Below the pieces are notes generated by a model. It saw only the letters and a list, made by a program, of their open reading frames with translations, had not been told where the DNA came from and did no database searches. Positions 1 through 6,475 of a stretch of 7,553 nucleotides of DNA are shown in pieces; the first letter of the stretch is position 1; each line of letters begins with the position of its first letter. Source of the stretch: Dehalococcoidales bacterium (GTDB lineage Bacteria > Chloroflexota > Dehalococcoidia > Dehalococcoidales > Fen-1064); assembly GCA_028713395.1 (NCBI GenBank), contig JAQTOJ010000091.1, positions 1 through 7,553 of the forward strand. Reading direction: 5' to 3'. The translations under genes and the position numbers were made by a program.

Positions 1-115
1 CGCTGATGCCGAGTACCCTGCCGGCACTATCGGCCTTTATTTCATTCCTTGTTATCCGATTGAGTATCATTAGTCTTTGCTGTTCTTTACGGCTCAATGT
101 CACTTCTTCCTTCAT
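1..115 (-). CDS. Insertion-sequence transposase, N-terminal fragment (cut by window edge)
   Basis: The minus strand is open from an ATG at 115 to the window edge, giving 38 residues that begin MKEEVTLSRKEQQRLMILNR and end in GRVLGIS. This pattern of a short charged start, an LSRKEQ-type helix and then a 'xxAGxxLGIS' turn matches, from memory, the N-terminal helix-turn-helix of ISNCY/IS481-like DDE transposases. Those proteins bind the element's ends, but the catalytic domain lies outside the window. There is no Shine-Dalgarno site close to the ATG. An in-frame TTG at 145 has an AGGG six bases upstream and could be the true start, adding ten residues. The element's outer end should lie somewhere in 116-200, but no terminal repeat can be confirmed because the other end is missing. 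The family assignment is recognition by eye, not by search. Confidence 0.6.
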   Translation of the reverse strand, partial: MKEEVTLSRKEQQRLMILNRITRNEIKADSAGRVLGIS

Positions 116-138
116 ACTGACATTTTCACTGACCTCTC

Positions 139-167
139 TTGACAATTTTTACCCTGCCCAATATACT
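139..167 (+). promoter_or_regulatory. Strong sigma70-type promoter for the acyl-CoA dehydrogenase operon
   Basis: A perfect -35 box TTGACA (139-144) and a -10 box TATACT (162-167, five of six consensus bases) are separated by the optimal 17 bp. Transcription would start near 174 and leave a leader of about 110 nt before the dehydrogenase ATG at 285. The promoter lies just outside the divergent transposase start and may belong to the end of the insertion sequence rather than to the host operon. Confidence 0.7.
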
Positions 168-284
168 CTTTATAAATTTCGCAAACGATAATATGTATAC
201 AATCTTGAATATTCGCGCTAATGCCATCTTCAGAACAACCTTCGTGATTCTTTGGTATTGAAATAGTTGGAAAGGCGGTATGTA

Positions 285-1541
285 ATGGCGGACGAAAAAA
301 CGGCAAAACTGGAGGCTTTTCGTAAAGAAGTGCGCGCCTGGTTGCGCGCTAACCTGCCGAAAGGCTGGGGCACCCCCGAATACAAAGTGCTGGAAGGTTT
401 CACTCAGGAACGCCACGACCTGGGCAAGTGGTGGACAAAGAAGTGTTACGAGGCCGGTTATACCGGTTTCGGGTACCCCAAAGAGTACGGCGGCATTGAA
501 AGACCGCGTGAAGAGATTATGGTCATCCGTGAAGAAATGGCGCGCACCGGCACGCCCGGCGCGCCTTCATCTTTAGGTTTGCTGCTGGCCGCGCCCACTC
601 TCATGGCGCACGGGCAGGAGTGGCAGAAAAAGCGCTTTATTCCTAAAATCATGAGCGGCGAAGAAAGCTGGTGTGAAGGCTTTTCCGAACCGAATGCCGG
701 CTCCGACCTCGCCAACGTGCAGACCTACGCTGTCCGTGATGGCGATGAGTGGGTGGTCAAAGGGCAGAAATGCTGGACGAGCATGTGGAAATTCGCGGAT
801 TTCGGGATTTTGATCGTCAAGACCGATCTGAAAGCCCCGCGCCACCGCAACCTGACCGCTTTTATTTTCGATACTACAAGCAAAGGTTTTGAAAGGCGTC
901 CTCTGCGCCAAATGACCGATGAGTCCGAATTCGGGGAATTGTTCTTTGACGATATGCGCATTCCCCATGCCAATATGATGGGCGAACAAGGTCGCGGCTG
1001 GTACGTGGCCATGACCACCCTGACCGCGGAAAGAAGCATGGGCGGTGAGCAGGTGGTGAGCCAGCAAGGTGGCGAAATCCGGCTGGGATCGGGCGTCGAT
1101 AACCTCATCGAACTTGCCCGCGCCCGCAAACGCTTCGGCAAAGCCCTTTGGGACGATCCGGTCTACCGGCAAAAAATTGCCCAGGCGGCCATTGAAGAAG
1201 ATGCTTACCGTTCTTGGGGTCCGGCTTTCCGCGCCAAAGCCCGCAAAGGCGGCGCTTCCTTGGGAGCGACTCTTTCCTTTGAAGCCTCGGTTTCCAAAAA
1301 TTACTGGGCGGAATCCCGCCAGAGGCGCGCCATGTTGATCGAAGATATGCTGGGATCGTATTCCCAGTTGATGTCCGGCTCAAAGCACGCCGTGGCGGAA
1401 GGCTCTTGGGTGTATGAAATCCTCCGCTCGAGGGGCGCATCCATAGAAATGGGCACCACCGAAATCAACCGCAACATCATCGCGGAACGTATTCTCGGTC
1501 TCCCGCGTGAAGATTCGGCGAAGAAGGCTCAGGAGAAATAA
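285..1541 (+). CDS. Acyl-CoA dehydrogenase, FAD-binding-type subunit (first of a pair)
   Basis: This 418-residue protein belongs to the acyl-CoA dehydrogenase family, flavoenzymes that introduce an alpha,beta double bond into an acyl-CoA and pass electrons to ETF. The helical N-terminal domain spans about 1-125. The beta-domain motif SEPNAGSDLA (134-143), followed by GQKCWTS (160-166), is the usual FAD/substrate contact region. The C-terminal helical domain ends with GTTEINRNIIAERILGLPR (390-408). The catalytic Glu of MCAD-type enzymes sits in 'YEGT'; here the aligned residue is Met389, with Glu388 one place earlier, so the base may be displaced. The start is set at ATG 285 by AAGGCGG (272-278) six bases upstream; an in-frame TTG at 267 has no such site. 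The stop is one base before the next dehydrogenase, so the two are translationally linked. The family call is secure; the substrate is unknown. Confidence 0.93.
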   Translation: MADEKTAKLEAFRKEVRAWLRANLPKGWGTPEYKVLEGFTQERHDLGKWWTKKCYEAGYTGFGYPKEYGGIERPREEIMVIREEMARTGTPGAPSSLGLLLAAPTLMAHGQEWQKKRFIPKIMSGEESWCEGFSEPNAGSDLANVQTYAVRDGDEWVVKGQKCWTSMWKFADFGILIVKTDLKAPRHRNLTAFIFDTTSKGFERRPLRQMTDESEFGELFFDDMRIPHANMMGEQGRGWYVAMTTLTAERSMGGEQVVSQQGGEIRLGSGVDNLIELARARKRFGKALWDDPVYRQKIAQAAIEEDAYRSWGPAFRAKARKGGASLGATLSFEASVSKNYWAESRQRRAMLIEDMLGSYSQLMSGSKHAVAEGSWVYEILRSRGASIEMGTTEINRNIIAERILGLPREDSAKKAQEK

Positions 1542-1542
1542 A

Positions 1543-2691
1543 ATGGAATTTGGATTAAGCGAAGAACAGGATATGTTGAAAACCATGGCGCGGGACTTCC
1601 TGACCAAGGAATGCCCCAAAGCCCATGTGCGCAAAATGATGGATGACGAGATCGGTTATGCGCCCGCTCTCTGGAAAAAAATGGCGGACCTGGGTTGGCA
1701 GGGTCTGGTCTTCCCGGAAGAATTCGGCGGGTCGGCCATGAATTTCCGTGACCTGGCGGTACTTAGTGAAGAAATGGGACGCGCCTTGATTGCCGCGCCG
1801 TTCTTTTCCACCGTCATGTTGTTCGGTTTACCGATATTGCAGCATGGCAGCGACCACCTGAAACGGGAATTTCTGCCGAAAATCGCTAATGGTGAAATGG
1901 TAGGGACGCTGGCCTTGCTGGAAGCCGATGGTGATTTCTGGGCGGATGGCATCCGCGCCAAAGCCCTGAAACGCGGCAACCACTACCTCATTTCCGGCGC
2001 GAAAATGTTTGTCACCGATGCCAAAGCCGCCGATTATTTTCTGGTCGCCGCCCGCACGCAGGCGACGGATGACCCGGAAAATAACATCACCCTCTTTCTG
2101 GTGGATGCCAAAGAGTGGGGTGTCTACGTCGGCAAGCTGAAAACCATGGATATGATCCGCAAACAGTATGAAGTCACCTTCTCCAACGTCAACGTGCCTG
2201 CCAGTCACATCGTCGGGGAGTTAAATGGCGGTTGGCAGATCATCAAACAAATTGCCGTGCAGGCAAATGCCCAGCTCTGCGCCGAAATGATCGGCGGCGG
2301 CGATTGGGTGCTGGAGACCACTGTGGCTTATTGCAAAGACCGCGTGGCTTATGGCGCGCCCATTGGCAGTTACCAGGGATTGAAACACCGCCTGGCGGAT
2401 ATGTACATGGAACTGGAACACGCCCGCCCGCTGATGATCCGCGCCGTGGAATATGTGCGGGAAGCCCGCACGGATGCCGAACTGGCGGTCTCGATGGCGA
2501 AATCTTACTGCGCCGATGTCTACGAAATGTTGACCAATAACGGCGTGCAGTTGCACGGCGGCATCGGCTTCACCTGGGACCATGATATGCACCTCTATTT
2601 CAAACGCGCCCGCTGGTCGGCCAATTCCTTCGGCAATCCCACCTATCACCGTGATTTGATCGCATCTCAATTGGAAAAACAGTTACTGTAA
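1543..2691 (+). CDS. Acyl-CoA dehydrogenase-like subunit with degenerate FAD motif (second of a pair)
   Basis: This 382-residue acyl-CoA dehydrogenase family protein starts MEFGLSEEQDML. AGGAGA (1531-1536), inside the end of the upstream gene, lies six bases before its ATG. The N-terminal helical domain (about 1-120) and C-terminal domain are well formed, including RVAYGAPIGSYQGLKH (267-282) and QLHGGIGFTWDHD (336-348). Where active enzymes carry a 'TEPxAGSD' FAD-contact motif, this protein has LLEADGDFWADG (125-136). The C-terminal 'YEGT' Glu region is replaced by SANSFGNPTYHRD (359-371). Adjacent unequal pairs like this are known from actinobacterial steroid-degrading ACADs (ChsE1-ChsE2, ChsE4-ChsE5), which form alpha2beta2 heterotetramers with half the FAD sites. 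I infer that this subunit is the structural partner of the preceding gene. A solitary enzyme with unusual residues is the alternative. Confidence 0.9.
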   Translation: MEFGLSEEQDMLKTMARDFLTKECPKAHVRKMMDDEIGYAPALWKKMADLGWQGLVFPEEFGGSAMNFRDLAVLSEEMGRALIAAPFFSTVMLFGLPILQHGSDHLKREFLPKIANGEMVGTLALLEADGDFWADGIRAKALKRGNHYLISGAKMFVTDAKAADYFLVAARTQATDDPENNITLFLVDAKEWGVYVGKLKTMDMIRKQYEVTFSNVNVPASHIVGELNGGWQIIKQIAVQANAQLCAEMIGGGDWVLETTVAYCKDRVAYGAPIGSYQGLKHRLADMYMELEHARPLMIRAVEYVREARTDAELAVSMAKSYCADVYEMLTNNGVQLHGGIGFTWDHDMHLYFKRARWSANSFGNPTYHRDLIASQLEKQLL

Positions 2692-2709
2692 TACTTCAGT
2701 TGCAGAAAC

Positions 2710-2751
2710 AAAGAAGCCTCCGGTGCACAACCGGAGGCTTCTTTTTGTTTT
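2710..2751 (+). terminator. Intrinsic terminator of the acyl-CoA dehydrogenase operon
   Basis: A perfect 15-bp stem (2710-2724 with 2730-2744, core GAAGCCTCCGG) closes a 5-nt loop and runs into T-rich sequence with one interrupting G (2742-2751). It begins 18 bases after the stop of the second dehydrogenase. On the opposite strand it is followed only by a weak TTTGTTT run, but it could also stop minus-strand transcripts coming from the DUF3800 gene. Confidence 0.93.
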
Positions 2752-2890
2752 GTTTACTACTCTGTTTCCAAGTAGATTTCTAAGCGTATTATAAAGGGGA
2801 AAAAGTTCTCCCAATCCGAAAACAGGTCCGAGTTTGCTTACTTGTTCCTCATGAGTTGGGAATTCGTTAAGATCGTCCTAGCCCCATAAG

Positions 2891-3847
2891 TTAAAGATTA
2901 GGGAGTGGGGTTGATGGTTTGGGTAACTTAGCAGGCATTGAGACTGTTAGACTTTGATTTTTGTGTTGTGCGCAGATTTTACATGTGCAGGTAGGTTTAG
3001 TGAAATGACGTACTCCAACGACTTGATTATTCCTCCGGTCCGCTCTTTGGAAAACTAAATCAAATAAATCTGACTCTCCATTTTCCAAGTAACGTCTCAT
3101 TGCATATGCACAGACATCTGCTATTTGCACCATGCTGGTTAATTGACTGTCAACGAACAAAGGCGTTTCGATTATTTTAGAGATTTTTGTCCAAATTGTT
3201 CCTTTTTGATGGAATTCTCTCATCATGATCGTATGTTTTTTTGCAACAGTTTGGTTATTATCATGAACAAGTAAACCGCAACATCTTTCATCATTTGCTC
3301 CAACGATTTGCAAATATTTTTCAAATCGTGAAACCAACTGTTCGAAAGATTGCTTATCTATATCGGACGGACTTTTTGCCGGGTCATAATATGTTTTATC
3401 TATGCATTCAGCGAATAATCTTGCATATCCCCACTGAGAAATCTGATTTGCAATATCTTTAATAAAAGATTTTCTTTCCTCAAGTGTTAAATGTATATAG
3501 TCTGTTGTTTTTTGATAGTTTTTCTTGACTTGTCTATATAATGTCGGATTTTTTGATTTTTGTAATCGTAATAGCTCAACATTTCGTAGATGTTCTACTT
3601 AGGTTCTTCGATGTGCGTAGTCAAGCTGTTGGAAATTGGCTATCTTGGTTTGTTCTAAATATTTTCTTAGTATCCAAGCTATGTGTATTTCGGAATTCTC
3701 GAGTCCATATTTTCGTTTGATAACTTCAATATCATGATCGTGATTCTTCCAGTAGAGTATAGGTATAGATATGCCTGCAAGTATAAAGTGTGATGTATTG
3801 CCTGGTATTCCTGAAGTCCCCGATTCGTCTATATATAAAATATGCAT
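2891..3847 (-). pseudogene. DUF3800 domain protein interrupted by one in-frame TAA
   Basis: Read from ATG 3847, the frame encodes 317 sense codons with a single internal stop, TAA at 3601-3599 (codon 83), and no shift of frame. The start is typical of DUF3800: YIDESG (Asp7, Glu8), then HFILAGISIP. Downstream of the stop the same frame continues with convincing family sequence: HDNNQTVAKKH (195-205), FVDSQLTSMVQIAD (231-244, containing the family's QxxD motif) and HFTKPTCTCKICAQH (281-295), a possible metal-binding CxCxxCxxH. The conserved acidic residues suggest an RNase H-like or other metal-dependent nuclease, which is inference; the family has no established function. No Shine-Dalgarno sequence precedes the ATG. 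The codons are visibly richer in A and T than those of the neighbouring metabolic genes. The stop could be a recent nonsense mutation, a sequencing error or, less likely, readthrough. The first 82 residues alone would lack most of the motifs. Confidence 0.85.
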
Positions 3848-3867
3848 AATCTGGGTGAAATGTTTAC

Positions 3868-3935
3868 AAAAAAAGCGACTGGTTTTGGGGCTAACAAGCC
3901 CTAAAATGAGACGCTTGGCGACTCATACCAGACGC
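3868..3935 (-). ncRNA. Candidate structured RNA (three-way junction plus U7) upstream of the DUF3800 gene
   Basis: Reading 3935 down to 3868, the RNA can form P1 (GCGUCUGG 3935-3928 with CCAGUCGC 3882-3875, one U-U mismatch). Inside it are hairpin P2 (GAGUCGC 3924-3918 with GCGUCUC 3914-3908, loop CAA, one U-U mismatch) and hairpin P3 (UUUUAGGGCU 3906-3897 with AGCCCCAAAA 3892-3883, loop UGUU, one A-C mismatch). Seven U residues (3874-3868) follow P1 directly. The first base of P1 falls at the expected start site of the promoter at 3943-3972, so the RNA would be little more than this fold. The DUF3800 ATG is 20 nt beyond the U tract. Conserved RNAs upstream of DUF3800 genes (the 'DUF3800-I' to 'DUF3800-XI' motifs) have been reported; I cannot say whether this is one of them. 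It could instead be only a terminator for the VOC operon. Confidence 0.6.
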
Positions 3936-3942
3936 AAAAGTT

Positions 3943-3972
3943 ATAATACCACCTGTCAGAAAGTAGTGTCAA
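3943..3972 (-). promoter_or_regulatory. Sigma70-type promoter for the structured RNA / DUF3800 gene
   Basis: On the minus strand, TTGACA (3972-3967) is followed after 18 bp by TATTAT (3948-3943). The predicted start site, about seven bases further on, is G3935, the first base of the P1 stem. Its -35 box is half of a perfect inverted repeat, TGTCAA-N7-TTGACA (3967-3985), so a second -35-like box faces the opposite way. Confidence 0.6.
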
Positions 3973-4084
3973 GTTATAATTGACATACACAGATTATGTA
4001 CAGTTACTATAAATTATGATAAACGGCTATAAATGCCTGCAAATCGTAACGCGTCTGTTTGTTCACACTGGGCTAAATCGCCGG

Positions 4085-4450
4085 TTACATCCCGCCTTCC
4101 TGCAACTCCACCGATACTTTTTCCGGCGCTTCGAAGAAAGAAATCCGGAAGGTCGGACTCAGGGGCGTGATTTCACGGGTAAAAGGCACCCCTTTGCTTT
4201 TTAATTCGGTCACCGCTTCATCCAGCTTATCCGTGCGGATGCCAAAGTGGGCGAGTCCGTTCTGGGATTCGTCACGGGACTTGCCGATGAGCAAAGTCAC
4301 GCCGCCCAGGTTAACATTGACGGTGACTCTCCCGCCGCCAAAATCCCGCGAACTCACCAGTTTCGCGCCAAAATTCTGCGCGTAGAATTCAGCGGTTTTC
4401 ACCGGGTCGCTGCTCATTAAATGGATATGATCGAAAAAGTATTGCGGCAT
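4085..4450 (-). CDS. VOC (glyoxalase/dioxygenase fold) family protein
   Basis: This 121-residue single-module vicinal oxygen chelate protein is of the size that dimerises to build metal sites. It shows the expected pattern: FDHIHL (6-11, His8), an alpha helix with FYAQNFGAKLV (22-32), GLAHFGI (65-71, His68) and VSVELQE (112-118, Glu115). His, His and Glu are the usual metal ligands. Members include glyoxalase I, methylmalonyl-CoA epimerase and ring-cleaving dioxygenases. Beside a thiolase, a CoA-thioester or aldehyde-related reaction is plausible, but the substrate cannot be read. AAGGAAG lies upstream of the ATG with suitable spacing. The 86-bp gap after the thiolase contains a small hairpin (TTGCTA 4487-4492 with TAGCAA 4496-4501) without a T tract, so cotranscription is likely. 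No classical terminator follows until the hairpin at 3868-3935. Confidence 0.85.
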   Translation of the reverse strand: MPQYFFDHIHLMSSDPVKTAEFYAQNFGAKLVSSRDFGGGRVTVNVNLGGVTLLIGKSRDESQNGLAHFGIRTDKLDEAVTELKSKGVPFTREITPLSPTFRISFFEAPEKVSVELQEGGM

Positions 4451-4536
4451 ATTATTACTTCCTTTCTTTCAACGATGATACTTTTCTTGCTAAACTAGCA
4501 AAGCGCTACCCGTAGTGAGTTATCTATCCTCGTAAG

Positions 4537-5799
4537 TTATTTTCTCTGCACAATCCCCGCGATGCCCAGCCCGCCGCCGCCGCAGATGGTCAGCAACCCG
4601 TATTTCGCATTGCGTCTGGCCATTTCATGCACCAGCGTCACCATTCTCATGACACCGGTGGCGCCGATGGGGTGACCCAGCGAAATACCTGACCCGTTGA
4701 CGTTGACTTTCCTATCTATGTCTTCCGCCTTGAGACCCATCAGTTTCAGATCCGCCAGTGTTTGCGCGGCAAACGCTTCCTGTACTTCTATCAGATCCAC
4801 TTCGTTGATGCTGATACCGGCTTTCTTCAAGGCTTTGTTCACGGCGATGGGAACGGCCGGGTAGGTGAGGGTGGGGTCGGCGCCCGCTATGCCGAAAGAC
4901 ACGATAGAAGCCAGCGGTTTGATGCTGGCGGCTTTAGCTTTCTCCACGGTCATCAGTGTCATGGCGGCGGCGCCATCGTTTTCACTGGAAGAATTGCCAG
5001 CGGTGCAGACGCCGCCCGCGTAAACCGGGCGTAATTTCGTTAGTTGCTCAATTGATGTATCGCGGCGGGGCGTCTCGTCCGTTTCCAGTACCGTTTCTTT
5101 GCCGCGTTCCGTCACGGTCACGGGCACCACTTCTTCTTTGAATTTGCCGGAATCCCAGGCGGCGATGGCTTTCTGGTGGGAGCGTAAAGCCCATTTATCC
5201 ACTTCTTCCCGGGTGATGCCTTCGTTTTTGGCGGCGGCTTCCGCCCAGGTCATCATCGAATTCAATTCCCCGAAACGCTCGGTGGGTTGGTGCATGGGGC
5301 GGCCGCGCTGCACTCTGTCATAGAAAGGAATGCCCCAGAGTCCCAGGCTGCCGTGACCGCGGGGGAAGGTGCCCCACTTGGGATCGGACTTGCCGCCCAT
5401 ACCCCATTTGATAAATTCCCCGGGCACATAAAATTCCGCGCGGCTCATGCTTTCCGCGCCCGCTGCTACCATAATATCCGCATATTCGGTCTGAATTTCC
5501 ATAGTGGCGTTCCAGATTGCCTGGAGACCGGAACAGCAGCGCCGGTCCAGCGTCAAACCGGGGACTTCCACCGGCCACCCGGCATCAAGTAACGCCCGGC
5601 GCGCCAGATTGGGGGCTTCGCCGTTGGCATAAGCCTGAGACATGACCACATCGTCCACCTGCTCCGGTTTCACCCCGGCTTTCTTGATCGTCGCATTCAA
5701 AGTGATGGCCGCCAGTTTTTCTACCGGCACCTCGCGGAACATGCCGCAATACGCCCCGATGGCGGTGCGCACGCCGCTGGCAATAACAACTTCTTTCAT
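4537..5799 (-). CDS. Type I thiolase (acetyl-CoA C-acyltransferase family)
   Basis: This 420-residue thiolase would cleave a 3-ketoacyl-CoA with CoA or run the reverse condensation. All three catalytic positions are visible: nucleophile Cys89 in DRRCCSGLQAI (85-95), His376 in NGSGISLGHPIGATG (368-382) and the acid/base Cys406 in CGGGGLGIAG (406-415). The family's NEAFA motif reads QEAFA here (Gln340 in place of the oxyanion-hole Asn). The protein is about 25-30 residues longer than the usual 390-395. The extra length falls in the lid/loop region (about 125-180), where the normal HMG-TAE motif is also altered (MMTWAEAA). These changes suggest an unusual or bulky acyl chain, which is inference. 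AAAGGGAGA lies six bases upstream of the ATG. It starts 19 bp after tetR, indicating one operon, and the VOC gene follows. Confidence 0.93.
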   Translation of the reverse strand: MKEVVIASGVRTAIGAYCGMFREVPVEKLAAITLNATIKKAGVKPEQVDDVVMSQAYANGEAPNLARRALLDAGWPVEVPGLTLDRRCCSGLQAIWNATMEIQTEYADIMVAAGAESMSRAEFYVPGEFIKWGMGGKSDPKWGTFPRGHGSLGLWGIPFYDRVQRGRPMHQPTERFGELNSMMTWAEAAAKNEGITREEVDKWALRSHQKAIAAWDSGKFKEEVVPVTVTERGKETVLETDETPRRDTSIEQLTKLRPVYAGGVCTAGNSSSENDGAAAMTLMTVEKAKAASIKPLASIVSFGIAGADPTLTYPAVPIAVNKALKKAGISINEVDLIEVQEAFAAQTLADLKLMGLKAEDIDRKVNVNGSGISLGHPIGATGVMRMVTLVHEMARRNAKYGLLTICGGGGLGIAGIVQRK

Positions 5800-5818
5800 T
5801 TTATTTCTCCCTTTCTCG

Positions 5819-6445
5819 TTAAGATTCCTTGACTTCCAATGTCCTCATAATATTGTCAGTTTGTTGCTTGATATATTCGGTCAGCGAAACATTCTTTTTC
5901 CAGAACCAGCGGCGGTTGACCCAACTGCTGCCGACGATGGTGATATTCCAGGCAACCATTCTGGGATTGGGATTGTGGAACACCCCGGCGTTAATGCCCC
6001 GTTCCACCAGTTCCTGGAAAAAATCCGTGGCCACGTGTGAGGCCGCCAGCATCATTTTCCGTTCCGGTTTCTCCAGCACCACCATGATGTGGTTAACGAA
6101 GACATACATATCCGCGTAGGCGTCCAGTTGTTTGGTATAAATTTTTATCGCTTCCCGGAGCGCCTCGGCGGGTTGCATTTTGGCGGTGCGTTTTTTGATC
6201 TTGCCCAGAAACTCGGCCTGGTTGGTCACCACGAAATCCAGGATCAGGTAAAGGATGTCTTCTTTGGACCCGACATAGTGGTAGAGGCTGCCGGTGCTTT
6301 TACCAAAAGACCGCGCGATCTCCCTCATGCCGGCGTTTTCATAACCTTTTTCAATGAAGACGCGGCTGGCGCAGCGCACGATTTCCCGCCGGCGCGCTTC
6401 CACCAACTCCTTATCCTGGCTGAATGTCCTGATGCCTCTGACCAA
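5819..6445 (-). CDS. TetR/AcrR family transcriptional regulator
   Basis: This 208-residue protein has the standard TetR plan: an N-terminal DNA-binding domain (about 17-65) with the helix-turn-helix NAGMREIARSFGKSTGSLYHYV (37-58) split around its turn, followed by SKEDIL and an all-helical ligand-binding domain. The start is TTG at 6445, supported by GGGAGA ending five bases upstream; the first in-frame ATG would remove the first helix. It is the first gene of the minus-strand operon, 19 bp before the thiolase, and diverges from ccmC. By analogy with acyl-CoA-responsive TetR repressors (Bacillus FadR, KstR2), it probably senses a CoA thioester and represses its own operon; the ligand is inferred, not seen. 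Palindromes in its leader and promoter are candidate operators. Confidence 0.92.
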   Translation of the reverse strand: MVRGIRTFSQDKELVEARRREIVRCASRVFIEKGYENAGMREIARSFGKSTGSLYHYVGSKEDILYLILDFVVTNQAEFLGKIKKRTAKMQPAEALREAIKIYTKQLDAYADMYVFVNHIMVVLEKPERKMMLAASHVATDFFQELVERGINAGVFHNPNPRMVAWNITIVGSSWVNRRWFWKKNVSLTEYIKQQTDNIMRTLEVKES

Positions 6446-6475
6446 TTATCTCTCCCGAAACCAAATTTTAAGGCT

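Noticed and set aside
6..191. Plus-strand 61-codon open frame at the left edge.
   Set aside because: It lies antisense to the recognisable transposase start, spans the promoter and has no similarity that I recognise or suitable ribosome site.
573..1172. 199-codon minus-strand open frame inside the first dehydrogenase.
   Set aside because: It is fully antisense to a clear acyl-CoA dehydrogenase and its composition mirrors that gene's codon pattern.
2746..2880. Open minus-strand stretch of roughly 45 codons (containing LGELFPLYNTLRNLLGNR) between the DUF3800 stop and the terminator.
   Set aside because: It looks protein-like but has no credible start or ribosome site, is preceded by an in-frame TAG and runs straight through the terminator hairpin. 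At most it is a decayed remnant.
4007..4034. Two CTATAAAT copies 20 bp apart downstream of the VOC gene.
   Set aside because: Only eight bases repeated twice in AT-rich sequence; no array or CRISPR-like organisation, easily due to chance.
4487..4501. Hairpin TTGCTA/TAGCAA between thiolase and VOC genes as a terminator.
   Set aside because: The stem is only 6 bp, AT-rich and lacks a T tract on either strand, so it is unlikely to end transcription.
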